Counted from the first letter of the stretch, positions 45,412 through 53,230 are shown. The stretch is DNA of 64,000 bases from SCGC-AAA076-P13 sp963926355 (GCA_963926355.1 CAWUWW010000001.1:186001-250000); one strand, 5' to 3'. Notes: generated by a model not told the origin, from the sequence alone. A program made the numbers and translations.

Positions 45412-46029
45412 ATGGATATTTTAACTGATCAGGCATTCTTTAGAGCTTTTCATATTCTTTTCGGAATTACATGGATAGGCTTACTTTATTACTTTAATTT
45501 TATTCAGGGCGAGTACGTAAAAATTGCAGATCCTGATGCCAAGGCAGACGTGTTTAAAAAATTAGCACCTAATGCTTTGTGGTGGTTCAGATGGGCCGCT
45601 TTATTTACTTTCTTAACAGGAGTAATACTTCTTCATCAAATTTCAGTAAGAATAGGTACAGAGATTATTCTTGGCTCAACAATGGGTATCTTGATGCTTT
45701 TAAATGTTTGGGGAATTATTTGGCCTAATCAGAAGATTGTTCTTGGATTGAAAGAAGGTGATGCATCTGTAGCTGGACCAAAAGCAGCGCTTGCATCAAG
45801 AACAAATACTCTTTTCTCAGTTCCAATGTTGATGTTTATGGTTTACTCAGCTCATGGATATGCACCAATTAGTTTAAATTCGATTATCGTAGCTTGTGTA
45901 ATAATATTTTTAATTCAAGCCAATGCTATATGGGGAAAAATGTTACCGGCTATTACTTCTGTGCGTTCAGTGATCGCCTCTTCATTTGTTCTAGCAGTAG
46001 TCTTAAAAATTATAGTAAACAACATGTAA
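45412..46029 (+). CDS. PuuD/urate-oxidase-N-like membrane protein
   Basis: A 205-residue protein with about five membrane segments. The N-terminal FRAFHILFGITWIGLLYYFNFIQG and PNALWWFRWAALFTFLTGVILL resemble the membrane domain of PuuD-type urate hydroxylase (Urate_ox_N), but the C-terminal cytochrome c domain of PuuD is absent. Conserved His14 may bind heme. Such stand-alone proteins are frequent in marine bacteria and have no established function, so I do not claim urate oxidation. It is monocistronic between two terminators. Confidence 0.6.
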   Translation: MDILTDQAFFRAFHILFGITWIGLLYYFNFIQGEYVKIADPDAKADVFKKLAPNALWWFRWAALFTFLTGVILLHQISVRIGTEIILGSTMGILMLLNVWGIIWPNQKIVLGLKEGDASVAGPKAALASRTNTLFSVPMLMFMVYSAHGYAPISLNSIIVACVIIFLIQANAIWGKMLPAITSVRSVIASSFVLAVVLKIIVNNM

Positions 46030-46045
46030 TTTAAATTTTGAATAT

Positions 46046-46072
46046 AAAAAAGGAGCCTATGCTCCTTTTTTT
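46046..46072. terminator. Bidirectional terminator
   Basis: A perfect inverted repeat pairs 46046-46056 (A6 followed by GGAGC) with 46061-46071 (GCTCC followed by T6) around the 4-base loop CTAT. A-run and T-run make it usable on both strands. It separates the PuuD-like gene from the convergent CorB-like gene, whose stop codon (46057-46059) lies in the loop, so the arm is partly coding on the minus strand only for the terminator itself, not the protein. Confidence 0.9.
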
Positions 46073-47313
46073 ATTTTTATCTTTGATATGGAGTTATCAT
46101 CAATTTCTAGAATTTCAAATCTATAGACCCCTATTTCAACACAAAGATTTGCTTGAGGTATTTGATCTAAATGCTCTGTAATTAATCCATTTATAGTTTT
46201 AGAATTTTCTTCAGAAATTGACCAGTCTTTAAAATTATTCAAGTCTCTTATTCTAGAATTACCATCTGTAACAATAGAGCCATCTTTTAGTTTTATAAAT
46301 TCTCTCTCAAGCTCTGTTCTAGAATTTCCAAACTTGCCTACAATCTCTTTAAATATATCTTCTATTGTCACAAGACCTTCAATCTCACCATACTCATCAA
46401 CAACAAGCGCAATATTGACATCATTTAACTGAAATTCTCTTAATTGCTTCATAAGAGCGGTTGATTGAGATACAAAATAATTACCAAGCAAAAAGCTCTT
46501 AACCTCGCTACCAATTTCGAATGCATCTAAAAATGAATGCGAATCTTTTAAATGAAGAATACCTTCTATGTTATCAATGGAGCCCTTAAAGACAGGAAGT
46601 TTTGAATATTGAGTGGATTCAATAATATTTTTTGCCATTTCAGGGCTTTGCTCTAAGTCAATCCCGATAATCTCTGAGGTTGGGATCATAATATCTTCAA
46701 CTACCAACTCCTCCATGCCGAGGATTGATGAAAGCATGCCTCTATATTGTTTGGGTATTAAATCGCCAGATTCATCAAGCAATGTTTTTAATTCTTGTGT
46801 ATTTAAATTATCGTTATCACTAGCGTCTTTAGCATTTAGCTTGAATACCTTTAAAATTCTAGAACTTATTAAATTTGTTATAACAATTAAAGGCCTAAAA
46901 ATAATAAGTATGATCTTCAGAAGGAATGAGGACCTTGTTGCAAAGCTTTCAGGCTTAATTGCAGCCATAGTTTTGGGTGTTATTTCAGAAAATATTAATA
47001 TTACTATAGTAAGAATTACCGACCCTATAAGAATACTTCCACCAAAATATTCAATCATAATGATTGTCACTAAGGCAGAGGCTAGAATATTAGCAAAATT
47101 ATTTCCAACCAATATTGTAGATAAAAGTAGATCAGGTTTTCTAAGAAGTTCTAAAGATCTTTTAGCACCTTTGTGAGATTTTTTTGAAAGATTTTTTAAT
47201 TTAATCTTATTAGCCGCCATCATTCCAGTTTCAGAACCTGAAAAGAAAGCACTTAAGACTAAAAGCCCTATAACGGAGCTTAATAAAATAAATAACGATG
47301 GTTCTTCTTGCAT
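46057..47313 (-). CDS. CNNM/CorB-type membrane protein with CBS pair (YfjD)
   Basis: A 418-residue protein with an N-terminal DUF21 membrane domain (about residues 8-180; FSGSETGMMAANKIKLK is the signature), a CBS-domain pair (about 200-320; VEDIMIPTSEI and FQLNDVNIALVVDEYGEIEGLVTIEDI) and a C-terminal CorC/HlyC domain (about 335-415). Relatives are magnesium or other divalent-cation exporters. In E. coli the homologue yfjD is next to ypjD, and the same pair is present here ahead of the rpsP operon on the opposite strand. Confidence 0.9.
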   Translation of the reverse strand: MQEEPSLFILLSSVIGLLVLSAFFSGSETGMMAANKIKLKNLSKKSHKGAKRSLELLRKPDLLLSTILVGNNFANILASALVTIIMIEYFGGSILIGSVILTIVILIFSEITPKTMAAIKPESFATRSSFLLKIILIIFRPLIVITNLISSRILKVFKLNAKDASDNDNLNTQELKTLLDESGDLIPKQYRGMLSSILGMEELVVEDIMIPTSEIIGIDLEQSPEMAKNIIESTQYSKLPVFKGSIDNIEGILHLKDSHSFLDAFEIGSEVKSFLLGNYFVSQSTALMKQLREFQLNDVNIALVVDEYGEIEGLVTIEDIFKEIVGKFGNSRTELEREFIKLKDGSIVTDGNSRIRDLNNFKDWSISEENSKTINGLITEHLDQIPQANLCVEIGVYRFEILEIDDNSISKIKIKKGA

Positions 47314-47320
47314 TGAATAA

Positions 47321-47881
47321 TTATATTAGATATGGACTAGCAATATAAGCAAATACAACCGCCCACATTGAAACAAATAAACCTCTAACAGTATATTTTA
47401 TTGAAAAATTAAAAAATTTAATGCCAATAAGAGTGACTAAGTAAATAATCCATGCAACTACAGTAAATGATGTCTTCATTAGTAAGTTGACTGTGAATAC
47501 AGATTGAATGCTAAGACCAGATATTAGCGCTAATGATAAAAACAACAACCCCACTCCTAAAATTTTAAATACTAGCTTATATGTTCTTTCTATTGAGAAG
47601 GTTTTGGATTCATCAAACTCGCCTTTTTTAATTTTTAATACAGTTTTTTCTAAAATCAATATTTCATAGTAGGCAATAAACAAAATTATTAAACTTAAAC
47701 CAGTAACTATAAAATGAATAGTAGGAAGAAGGGTTATGGAATTAAATGCAAATAAATATAATGCAATATATGACAACATCGCTATAACAGAAGCAATAAA
47801 TAGGGATGAGCTTCTCTTAATTGAGATCCTCAATATAAAATATATCACTATGGATATAGTTACCTGGGCTATAAAATTCAT
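47321..47881 (-). CDS. YpjD-like (CcsA-related) membrane protein, short
   Basis: A 186-residue membrane protein with about six segments. The C-terminal LMKTSFTVVAWIIYLVTLIGI and RGLFVSMWAVVFAYIASPYL align by eye with the end of E. coli YpjD, a protein of the cytochrome c assembly (CcsA/HemX) superfamily. It is shorter than YpjD (263 aa), and the conserved His I expect before Lys-Thr is Met in this copy. The assignment depends on position beside the CorB-like gene and opposite rpsP. Function is unknown. Confidence 0.65.
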   Translation of the reverse strand: MNFIAQVTISIVIYFILRISIKRSSSLFIASVIAMLSYIALYLFAFNSITLLPTIHFIVTGLSLIILFIAYYEILILEKTVLKIKKGEFDESKTFSIERTYKLVFKILGVGLLFLSLALISGLSIQSVFTVNLLMKTSFTVVAWIIYLVTLIGIKFFNFSIKYTVRGLFVSMWAVVFAYIASPYLI

Positions 47882-47985
47882 AAAAAAATAGGGTTAATTA
47901 AATCTTTGCATATTAATACTATCAATATTATCAAGGTTAACCTAAAATACACATCTTTTTTAACATTAGAATATATAAAACAAAT

Positions 47986-48603
47986 ATGGTAATTATAAGA
48001 TTGGCAAGAAGCGGGGCAAAAAAGAACCCTTATTACTTTATCACTGTCGCGGATGAAAGGCGTCCACGTGATGGATCATTCATTGATAGATTGGGTTTTT
48101 TCAACCCTTCTGCTAGAGGGCAAGAGGAAAGATTAAGAGTCGACCTTGATAAAATTAATGAATGGGTTTTAAAAGGAGCTCAGTTAAGTGACAGAGTCCA
48201 AACCCTAGTTAAAGAAGCAAAATTAAGTCCAGAAGACCTTCAAGTTAAATTAGATGTTAAAAAAGCTAAATCAGATGCTAAAAAAGCTGCGGTTGATGCA
48301 AGGCTAGCGAAAGAAGCGGATGAAAAGGCTGCTGAGAAAGCTGTGGAAGAGGCTGCCGCTGCAGCTGAGATAGTTGCTGAAGAAGCTCCTACTGAAGAAG
48401 CTCCTACTGAAGAAGTGGTTGCTGAAGAAGCTCCTGTTGCTGAAGTGGTTGCTGAAGAAGCTCCTGTTGCTGAAGAAGCTCCTGTTGCTGAAGAAGCTCC
48501 TGTTGCTGAAGTGGTTGCTGAAGAAGCTCCTGTTGCTGAAGAAGCTCCTGTTGCTGAAGAAGAATCTGAGATTAAAGATTCTTCAGATGATGAAAGCAAA
48601 TAG
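47986..48603 (+). CDS. rpsP: Ribosomal protein bS16 with long repetitive C-terminal tail
   Basis: Residues 1-80 are a normal bS16 (MVIIRLARSGAKKNPYYFI, DERRPRDGSFIDRLGFFNP), an assembly protein of the 30S body. The usual protein ends near residue 80-90; this one continues to 205. Residues about 80-127 form a Lys/Ala/Glu-rich, probably helical linker, and residues about 128-195 are a repetitive acidic tract of AEEAPV, AEEAPT and VVAEEAP units, ending EEESEIKDSSDDESK. The tail is in frame and uninterrupted. It is first of rpsP-rimM-trmD-rplS; ffh is not upstream. Confidence 0.95.
   Translation: MVIIRLARSGAKKNPYYFITVADERRPRDGSFIDRLGFFNPSARGQEERLRVDLDKINEWVLKGAQLSDRVQTLVKEAKLSPEDLQVKLDVKKAKSDAKKAAVDARLAKEADEKAAEKAVEEAAAAAEIVAEEAPTEEAPTEEVVAEEAPVAEVVAEEAPVAEEAPVAEEAPVAEVVAEEAPVAEEAPVAEEESEIKDSSDDESK
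48373..48570 (+). repeat. Tandem coding repeat in rpsP
   Basis: Imperfect tandem copies of the 18-mer gttgctgaagaagctcct and of variants where gttgctgaa is replaced by actgaagaa or gtggttgctgaa. Units are multiples of three, keep frame and encode (V)AEEAP(V/T). The array is also open in a second plus frame, where it gives Leu/Lys-rich nonsense, and on the minus strand (Ser/Ala/Thr/Gly-rich). Bases 48392-48430 are identical to rplS 49992-50030. Confidence 0.95.
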
Positions 48604-49135
48604 TACAGATAAAAATAATCTTATATGCATCGCTTCCATAGGGAAGCCTAAAGGCCTTAAGGGAGAGTTTTTTTTAAATTCTTTTTGTAATCCAGCTGAC
48701 AACATTCTTAATTACAGCAATATTGTTTTTGAAGATAACAAATTAGCTAATTTTAATATTGAGTATATTAGAAAAATTAACTCAAAATTTATATCTAAAA
48801 TCATCAATATTAATAACGTTGATGATATTAAAAAATATACAAATCTAAAACTTTTTATATCCAAGGATGAATTACCTCAACTAAAATCTGGTCAGGTTTA
48901 TTGGCATGATTTGATAGACCTAACTGTTATTGATTTTGATACAGATGATATTCTCGGAGAGGTAAAAGATATTAATAATTTTGGTTCAAATGATTGCCTT
49001 GAAGTTAATCCAACAAATGACTCTGTTGACGATCTTAAAAGATTGATACCTTATGTGGAGAATAAGATTATTAAATCTATTAATAAAGAAAAATCAATAA
49101 TATATGTTAATTGGTCTAAAGATTTTTTAATATGA
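48590..49135 (+). CDS. rimM: 16S rRNA processing factor RimM
   Basis: 30S maturation factor that binds uS19 near the head. N-terminal domain signature NNLICIASIGKPKGLKGEF and the PRC-barrel second domain with YWHDLIDLTVIDFD and the final IYVNWSKDFL are visible. I use the ATG at 48590 (181 aa), with an adjacent ATG at 48587 as the alternative; both lie inside the end of rpsP. The frame extends much further upstream through the rpsP repeat as Leu/Lys-rich sequence, which is not protein coding. The sequence is divergent, so context supports the call. Confidence 0.92.
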   Translation: MKANSTDKNNLICIASIGKPKGLKGEFFLNSFCNPADNILNYSNIVFEDNKLANFNIEYIRKINSKFISKIININNVDDIKKYTNLKLFISKDELPQLKSGQVYWHDLIDLTVIDFDTDDILGEVKDINNFGSNDCLEVNPTNDSVDDLKRLIPYVENKIIKSINKEKSIIYVNWSKDFLI

Positions 49136-49863
49136 ATTTTAATGTACTCACAATTTTTCCTGAAATATTCGATGTATTTAAAAGTGGAGTTATCTCAAAA
49201 GCACTTACTAATAATAACTTTTCTCTTAGATGTTTAAATATTAGAGATCATGCGGTAAATAAACACGGGCAGGTTGATGCTAAGCCTTATGGTGGTGGTG
49301 AGGGCATGGTAATGATGGCTGAACCTCTAAAAAAATCTTTAGAAGATATACCAAGTAGAGAGTTAGGGCATGTTATTTATTTATCACCTCAAGGCAGTAA
49401 ATTAAATCAAAATAAGGTTATAAAACTTTCGAAAATGAAGTCAATAACTTTAATTTGTGGAAGGTACGAGGGAATTGATCAAAGGTTTATAGATAAATAT
49501 GTAGATGAAGAGATTTCTATTGGTGATTTCATTCTAAGTGGAGGAGAGTATGCTGCTATTTGCTTAATTGATTCAGTTGTTAGAAATATACCCGGTGCTA
49601 TTGGAAACGAAGAATCAGTTTCAAATGATACTTTTTCAAAGGGTCTTCTTAAAGGCTCGGTCTATACAAGGCCAGAAATTTTTGATGATTTAGAGGTTCC
49701 AAAGATTCTTTTGTCAGGAAATCATTCAAAAATAGAAGATTGGAAAATGACTAATTCACTAATTCAAACGCATTTAAGGAGACCAGATCTTCTAAATGAT
49801 GTAAAATTAACAAATAAACAAAGAAAACTCTTGGAAGAATCGACATCTAAGGATATCCTATAG
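49132..49863 (+). CDS. trmD: tRNA (guanine-37-N1) methyltransferase TrmD
   Basis: SPOUT-family enzyme that makes m1G37, preventing frameshifting at proline and other codons. The knotted SAM-binding core is recognised from LICGRYEGIDQRFID and ISIGDFILSGGEYA, and the N-terminal NVLTIFPEIFD is characteristic. Length 243 aa. It overlaps rimM by four bases (ATGA) and precedes rplS by 19 bases. Confidence 0.98.
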   Translation: MNFNVLTIFPEIFDVFKSGVISKALTNNNFSLRCLNIRDHAVNKHGQVDAKPYGGGEGMVMMAEPLKKSLEDIPSRELGHVIYLSPQGSKLNQNKVIKLSKMKSITLICGRYEGIDQRFIDKYVDEEISIGDFILSGGEYAAICLIDSVVRNIPGAIGNEESVSNDTFSKGLLKGSVYTRPEIFDDLEVPKILLSGNHSKIEDWKMTNSLIQTHLRRPDLLNDVKLTNKQRKLLEESTSKDIL

Positions 49864-49882
49864 CACTTTTTAGGCAAATATA

Positions 49883-50413
49883 ATGAATGAATCAGACAAA
49901 GAAAATATAACTAACGAAGAAGAAGCTGTTTCAGTAAATGAGACATCTGATACTCTTGTTGAAGAAAATACCTCTACTGAAGAAGTGGTTGCTGAAGAAG
50001 CTCCTACTGAAGAAGTGGTTGCTGAAGAAGAGGTAGTTTCATCTATTTCTCTTCATGAAAGAACTCCAGCTCAAATCGTAAGTGACTTCGAAGCTAAGCA
50101 AGTAAAGAAAGATCTACCAGCATTTCGTCCTGGTGACACAGTTATAGTAAATGTAAAAGTAAAAGAGGGAGATAGAACAAGACTCCAGGCTTTTGAGGGT
50201 GTTGTCATGGGAGTTAAGAAGGGTGGTTTAAATGCATCATTCATCGTTAGAAAAATTTCTAGTGGAATTGGTGTTGAGAGAACATTTCAAACACACAGCC
50301 CTATCATCGACTCAATCACTGTAAAAAGAAAAGGTGATGTTCGTCAGGCTAAATTATTCTATCTAAGAGATAGATCAGGTAAGTCAGCTAGAATTAAAGA
50401 AAGATTAAACTAA
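49883..50413 (+). CDS. rplS: Ribosomal protein bL19 with repetitive N-terminal extension
   Basis: The last 120 residues or so are bL19 (PAFRPGDTVIVNVKVKEG, RLQAFEGVVMGVKKGG, RVERTFQTHSP-like GVERTFQTHSPIIDSI, RIKERLN at the end), at the 30S-50S interface. Residues 1-54 are an added acidic extension whose middle, residues 32-50, has the TEEVVAEEAP repeat also found in the bS16 tail. The ordinary bL19 is about 115 aa; this one is 176. No start codon before the core is better: no ATG lies between 49883 and the core. Last gene of the operon; a terminator hairpin follows inside xerD. Confidence 0.95.
   Translation: MNESDKENITNEEEAVSVNETSDTLVEENTSTEEVVAEEAPTEEVVAEEEVVSSISLHERTPAQIVSDFEAKQVKKDLPAFRPGDTVIVNVKVKEGDRTRLQAFEGVVMGVKKGGLNASFIVRKISSGIGVERTFQTHSPIIDSITVKRKGDVRQAKLFYLRDRSGKSARIKERLN
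49974..50030 (+). repeat. Copy of the rpsP repeat inside rplS
   Basis: Contains two copies of actgaagaagtggttgctg followed by aagaag, separated by ctcct. Bases 49992-50030 (39 bases) are identical to 48392-48430 in rpsP, about 1.6 kb upstream, and are read in the same frame in both genes. The match is far longer than expected for independent low-complexity drift and indicates duplication or gene conversion between the two genes. Confidence 0.95.
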
Positions 50414-50417
50414 TTTA

Positions 50418-51323
50418 ATGATAAAGATTCTTAAGAAGGAGCCGCTAGTTGGCTCCTTTTTAGATTATTTATACATAGAGAAGGGTCTTTCGAAAAATAC
50501 CGTAAAATCATACGAATCTGATATTTGTGGAAAAAGCCCAGATAGCTTTAATAATTGGTCTCTTAAATTTACTGGCTGCTCATTAAAAAAACTAAACTCT
50601 ACTGATATCAATCAATACATTGCCTATTTATTTAAGCAAGGTTTAAAAAGCTCCTCAATAAATAGAAAAATTTCAACAATCAAATCCTTCTACTTATTTT
50701 TATTAAAAAAGAAATTAATTATAGTATCTCCAATTGAGGATGTTGTGATTCCAAAACAAGAAAAATATCTTCCGGTATCAATGTCTGAAGCCGAGGTAGA
50801 AAAATTAATAAATAGTCCAGATATTCAAAAACCTATAGAAAAAAGAGATAAGGCAATGATTGAATTGCTTTATGCCACAGGCATGAGAATCTCAGAGTTG
50901 GTTAATCTAAAACTTACTGATATTGATATTCAAAGGTCTGTGGTCAAAGTTCTTGGTAAGGGCTCTAAAGAAAGATTAATTCCTTTTGGCGAAAGTGCCG
51001 CAGATGCATTAAATAAGTACCTAGCTGACAGAAGAGAGTTGAGGGAGAAAGAGGTATTTTTAAGCAACCGAGGCACTAAAATATCAAGGGGAGCTTTCTG
51101 GGAAAGAATTAAGGTTTATATAATAAGGGAGGGACTAAAAATTTCTATATCGCCACATACATTAAGGCATGCATTTGCAACACATTTGCTAAATAGAGGC
51201 GCTGATCTAAGATCTGTACAAATACTACTAGGACATAGTGACTTATCAACCACCCAAATATATACTCATATTGCAAAACAACGACTGGGTGAAATTCTTA
51301 AAAAACACCACCCCAGAGGATAA
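50418..51323 (+). CDS. xerD: Site-specific tyrosine recombinase XerD
   Basis: Resolves chromosome dimers at dif with XerC and FtsK. The catalytic set is complete: Arg157 (TGMRISEL), Lys181 (LGKGSKER), His247 and Arg250 (HTLRHAF), His273 (LLGHSD) and nucleophile Tyr282 (TTQIYTH). Length 301 aa. The start ATG is needed because no other start precedes the N-terminal SAM-like domain. Codons 6-15 carry a terminator-like hairpin. Position before dsbC, as in E. coli and Pseudomonas, favours XerD over XerC. Confidence 0.94.
   Translation: MIKILKKEPLVGSFLDYLYIEKGLSKNTVKSYESDICGKSPDSFNNWSLKFTGCSLKKLNSTDINQYIAYLFKQGLKSSSINRKISTIKSFYLFLLKKKLIIVSPIEDVVIPKQEKYLPVSMSEAEVEKLINSPDIQKPIEKRDKAMIELLYATGMRISELVNLKLTDIDIQRSVVKVLGKGSKERLIPFGESAADALNKYLADRRELREKEVFLSNRGTKISRGAFWERIKVYIIREGLKISISPHTLRHAFATHLLNRGADLRSVQILLGHSDLSTTQIYTHIAKQRLGEILKKHHPRG
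50435..50460 (+). terminator. Terminator-like hairpin inside the start of xerD
   Basis: Arms AAGGAGCC (50435-50442) and GGCTCCTT (50450-50457) are perfectly complementary around a 7-base loop, followed by further T's to 50460. By position it would end the rpsP-rplS transcript 21 bases after the rplS stop, yet it lies within codons 6-15 of xerD. The GGAG in its left arm also resembles a ribosome site but no start follows it at a suitable distance in frame. Confidence 0.75.
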
Positions 51324-51325
51324 TA

Positions 51326-52039
51326 ATGAATAAATTGAGATATCTAAGTCTATTTCTTTTTTTTAGTAACCTTTCATACGCAGATAACTTACTTATTAGA
51401 GAAAAATTAAAGTCTGTTCTTCCGCCTGAGGCACTAATTGAGTCAATTGAGCCATCTGCTATGAAAGGTATATATAAAGTTTATTATGGCGACCCTCAGC
51501 CAATCTATATCACCTCAGATGGTAATTTTTTTATATTTGGAGATATGTATAAGATAAGTGGAGAAAAGATAATAAATATTACAAACAAAGATCTTGAAAA
51601 AAGAAGGGTTGAGGTTTTAAGAAATATTCCTAGTAGTGAGCTTATTTCTTTCAAATCAATAAATGAGAAATATAGTGTAACTATTTTTACGGATGTTGAT
51701 TGCGGTTATTGTAAAAAGCTACATAGTGAGATTGAGGAATATAATAATCTTGGAATCACTATTAACTATGCGGCCTTCCCGCGATCTGGAATTGGGACAG
51801 AGTCATTTATTAAAATGGTAGGAGCATGGTGCTCAAGTAACCCTAAAAAGATATTATCTGATTTAAAAGGTGGCGCTCAACTAAACCTTCCATTTTGCGA
51901 TACTCAGCCAGTAGCAAAGCATTATGTTATTGGTCAGAAGTTAGGGGTTACAGGTACCCCAGCAATCTTTACATCTAGTGGTTTTCTTATACCTGGTTAT
52001 AAATCACCAGAAGAGCTTTTAGAAATCTTAAAGGGGTAA
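51326..52039 (+). CDS. dsbC: Disulfide isomerase DsbC
   Basis: Periplasmic thiol-disulfide isomerase. Residues 1-19 form a signal peptide (ending SNLSYA/D), residues about 20-85 match the N-terminal dimerisation domain, and the thioredoxin-fold domain contains the active-site CGYC at Cys126-Cys129 and the cis-Pro segment GVTGTPAIF. A second disulfide candidate is Cys168/Cys184. Length 237 aa. It follows xerD by 2 bases and precedes the aminotransferase by 3. Confidence 0.95.
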   Translation: MNKLRYLSLFLFFSNLSYADNLLIREKLKSVLPPEALIESIEPSAMKGIYKVYYGDPQPIYITSDGNFFIFGDMYKISGEKIINITNKDLEKRRVEVLRNIPSSELISFKSINEKYSVTIFTDVDCGYCKKLHSEIEEYNNLGITINYAAFPRSGIGTESFIKMVGAWCSSNPKKILSDLKGGAQLNLPFCDTQPVAKHYVIGQKLGVTGTPAIFTSSGFLIPGYKSPEELLEILKG

Positions 52040-52042
52040 TCT

Positions 52043-53230
52043 ATGCCAGATCAAGATTTTAATAATGCTAAAAAATTACCTCCATATATCTTTGCTCAAA
52101 TAGGATCGTTGAGAAATGAAGCAAGATCAAAGGGTGAGGATATTATTGATTTTGGTATGGGTAATCCAGATCAAGCAACACCAAAGCCTATAGTTGATAA
52201 ATTAATAGAAACAGTACAAAACTCTCTTACTCATAGGTACTCTCAGTCAGCGGGGCTTCCAAAACTAAGAATAGCTATTAAAGACTGGTATGCAAGAAAG
52301 TTTGATGTTGAATTGGATCATAACAATGAAATAGTCACATGCATGGGCTCAAAAGAAGGAATAGCTCATCTTGCCTTAGCAACACTCTCAAGTAATGACA
52401 CGGTCTTGGTTCAATCACCTACATATCCTATCCATTCTTACGGGGTAGTTATTGCAGGCGCCAACCTTCATTCTATTACTCTAAAAGATAATTTAAATGA
52501 ATTTCTTGAAGATATAGAAAAATCAATTATCGAGGCCATTAAAAAGCCAAAAATGATTATTATCAATTTCCCATCAAATCCAACTAGCCAAGTCACAAAT
52601 TTAGAATTCTTTACCAAATTGGTGGAAATAGGAAAGAGATATGATATTTGGATTGTCCATGACCTTGCTTATGCCGATATTGTTTTTGATGGCTACAAGG
52701 CACCATCTATATTGCAGGTAGAGGGCGCAAAGGATATAGCTGTTGAATTTTTTACTTTATCTAAGTCATATAACATGCCTGGATGGAGGGTTGGATTCTG
52801 TTGTGGTAATAAAGACTTAGTCCAAGCCTTAACTAAAATAAAATCTTATATGGATTATGGAACTTTTACCCCAATCCAAGTTGCTGCTATAAAAGCAATA
52901 AACGACTGTGATCAGGATGTTTTAGAGATATGTAAAATGTACGAGGCAAGAAGGAATGAATTATGCGAAGGTTTAAACAGAATTGGCTGGGATGTTGAAA
53001 AGCCTCTTGCTACAATGTTTGTCTGGGCAAAAATACCCGATAAATATAAAAATCTTGGATCTTTAGAATTCAGCAAGTTGCTTATAAAGCATGCCAAGGT
53101 AGCTGTATCTCCAGGTGCTGGTTTTGGGGTTGACGGTGATGAGTATGTAAGATTTTCATTGATTGAGAATGAGCATAGAATCAGACAGGCTGTCAGAGGA
53201 ATAAAGAATTTTTTTTCAATGGAAATATAA
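52043..53230 (+). CDS. alaC: AlaC-type aminotransferase
   Basis: PLP-dependent class I/II aminotransferase closest by eye to AlaC (YfdZ), which makes alanine from pyruvate and glutamate. PLP lysine sits in SKSYNMPGWRVGF; the N-terminal IIDFGMGNPDQATPKPI and the NFPSNPT motif are family features. Length 395 aa. It is inserted between dsbC and hom, where Pseudomonas has none, and its stop overlaps the hom ATG (TAATG), suggesting a link with aspartate-family amino acid synthesis. Substrate is inferred only. Confidence 0.88.
   Translation: MPDQDFNNAKKLPPYIFAQIGSLRNEARSKGEDIIDFGMGNPDQATPKPIVDKLIETVQNSLTHRYSQSAGLPKLRIAIKDWYARKFDVELDHNNEIVTCMGSKEGIAHLALATLSSNDTVLVQSPTYPIHSYGVVIAGANLHSITLKDNLNEFLEDIEKSIIEAIKKPKMIIINFPSNPTSQVTNLEFFTKLVEIGKRYDIWIVHDLAYADIVFDGYKAPSILQVEGAKDIAVEFFTLSKSYNMPGWRVGFCCGNKDLVQALTKIKSYMDYGTFTPIQVAAIKAINDCDQDVLEICKMYEARRNELCEGLNRIGWDVEKPLATMFVWAKIPDKYKNLGSLEFSKLLIKHAKVAVSPGAGFGVDGDEYVRFSLIENEHRIRQAVRGIKNFFSMEI

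Noticed and set aside
46613..47176. 187-residue plus-strand frame opposite the CorB-like gene
   Set aside because: Hydrophobic by mirror of a membrane protein gene; the minus-strand product has clear DUF21, CBS and CorC domains.
48373..48570. CRISPR array
   Set aside because: The repeats are in-frame, unspaced coding units of variable length with no unique spacers and no cas genes.
48374..48586. Leu/Lys-rich upstream extension of the rimM frame
   Set aside because: It is the rpsP repeat read in another frame; rimM homology begins only after 48590 and ATG codons are available there.
48240..48599. 119-residue minus-strand frame rich in Ser/Ala/Thr/Gly
   Set aside because: Antisense of the rpsP repeat; low complexity, no ribosome site and no family features.
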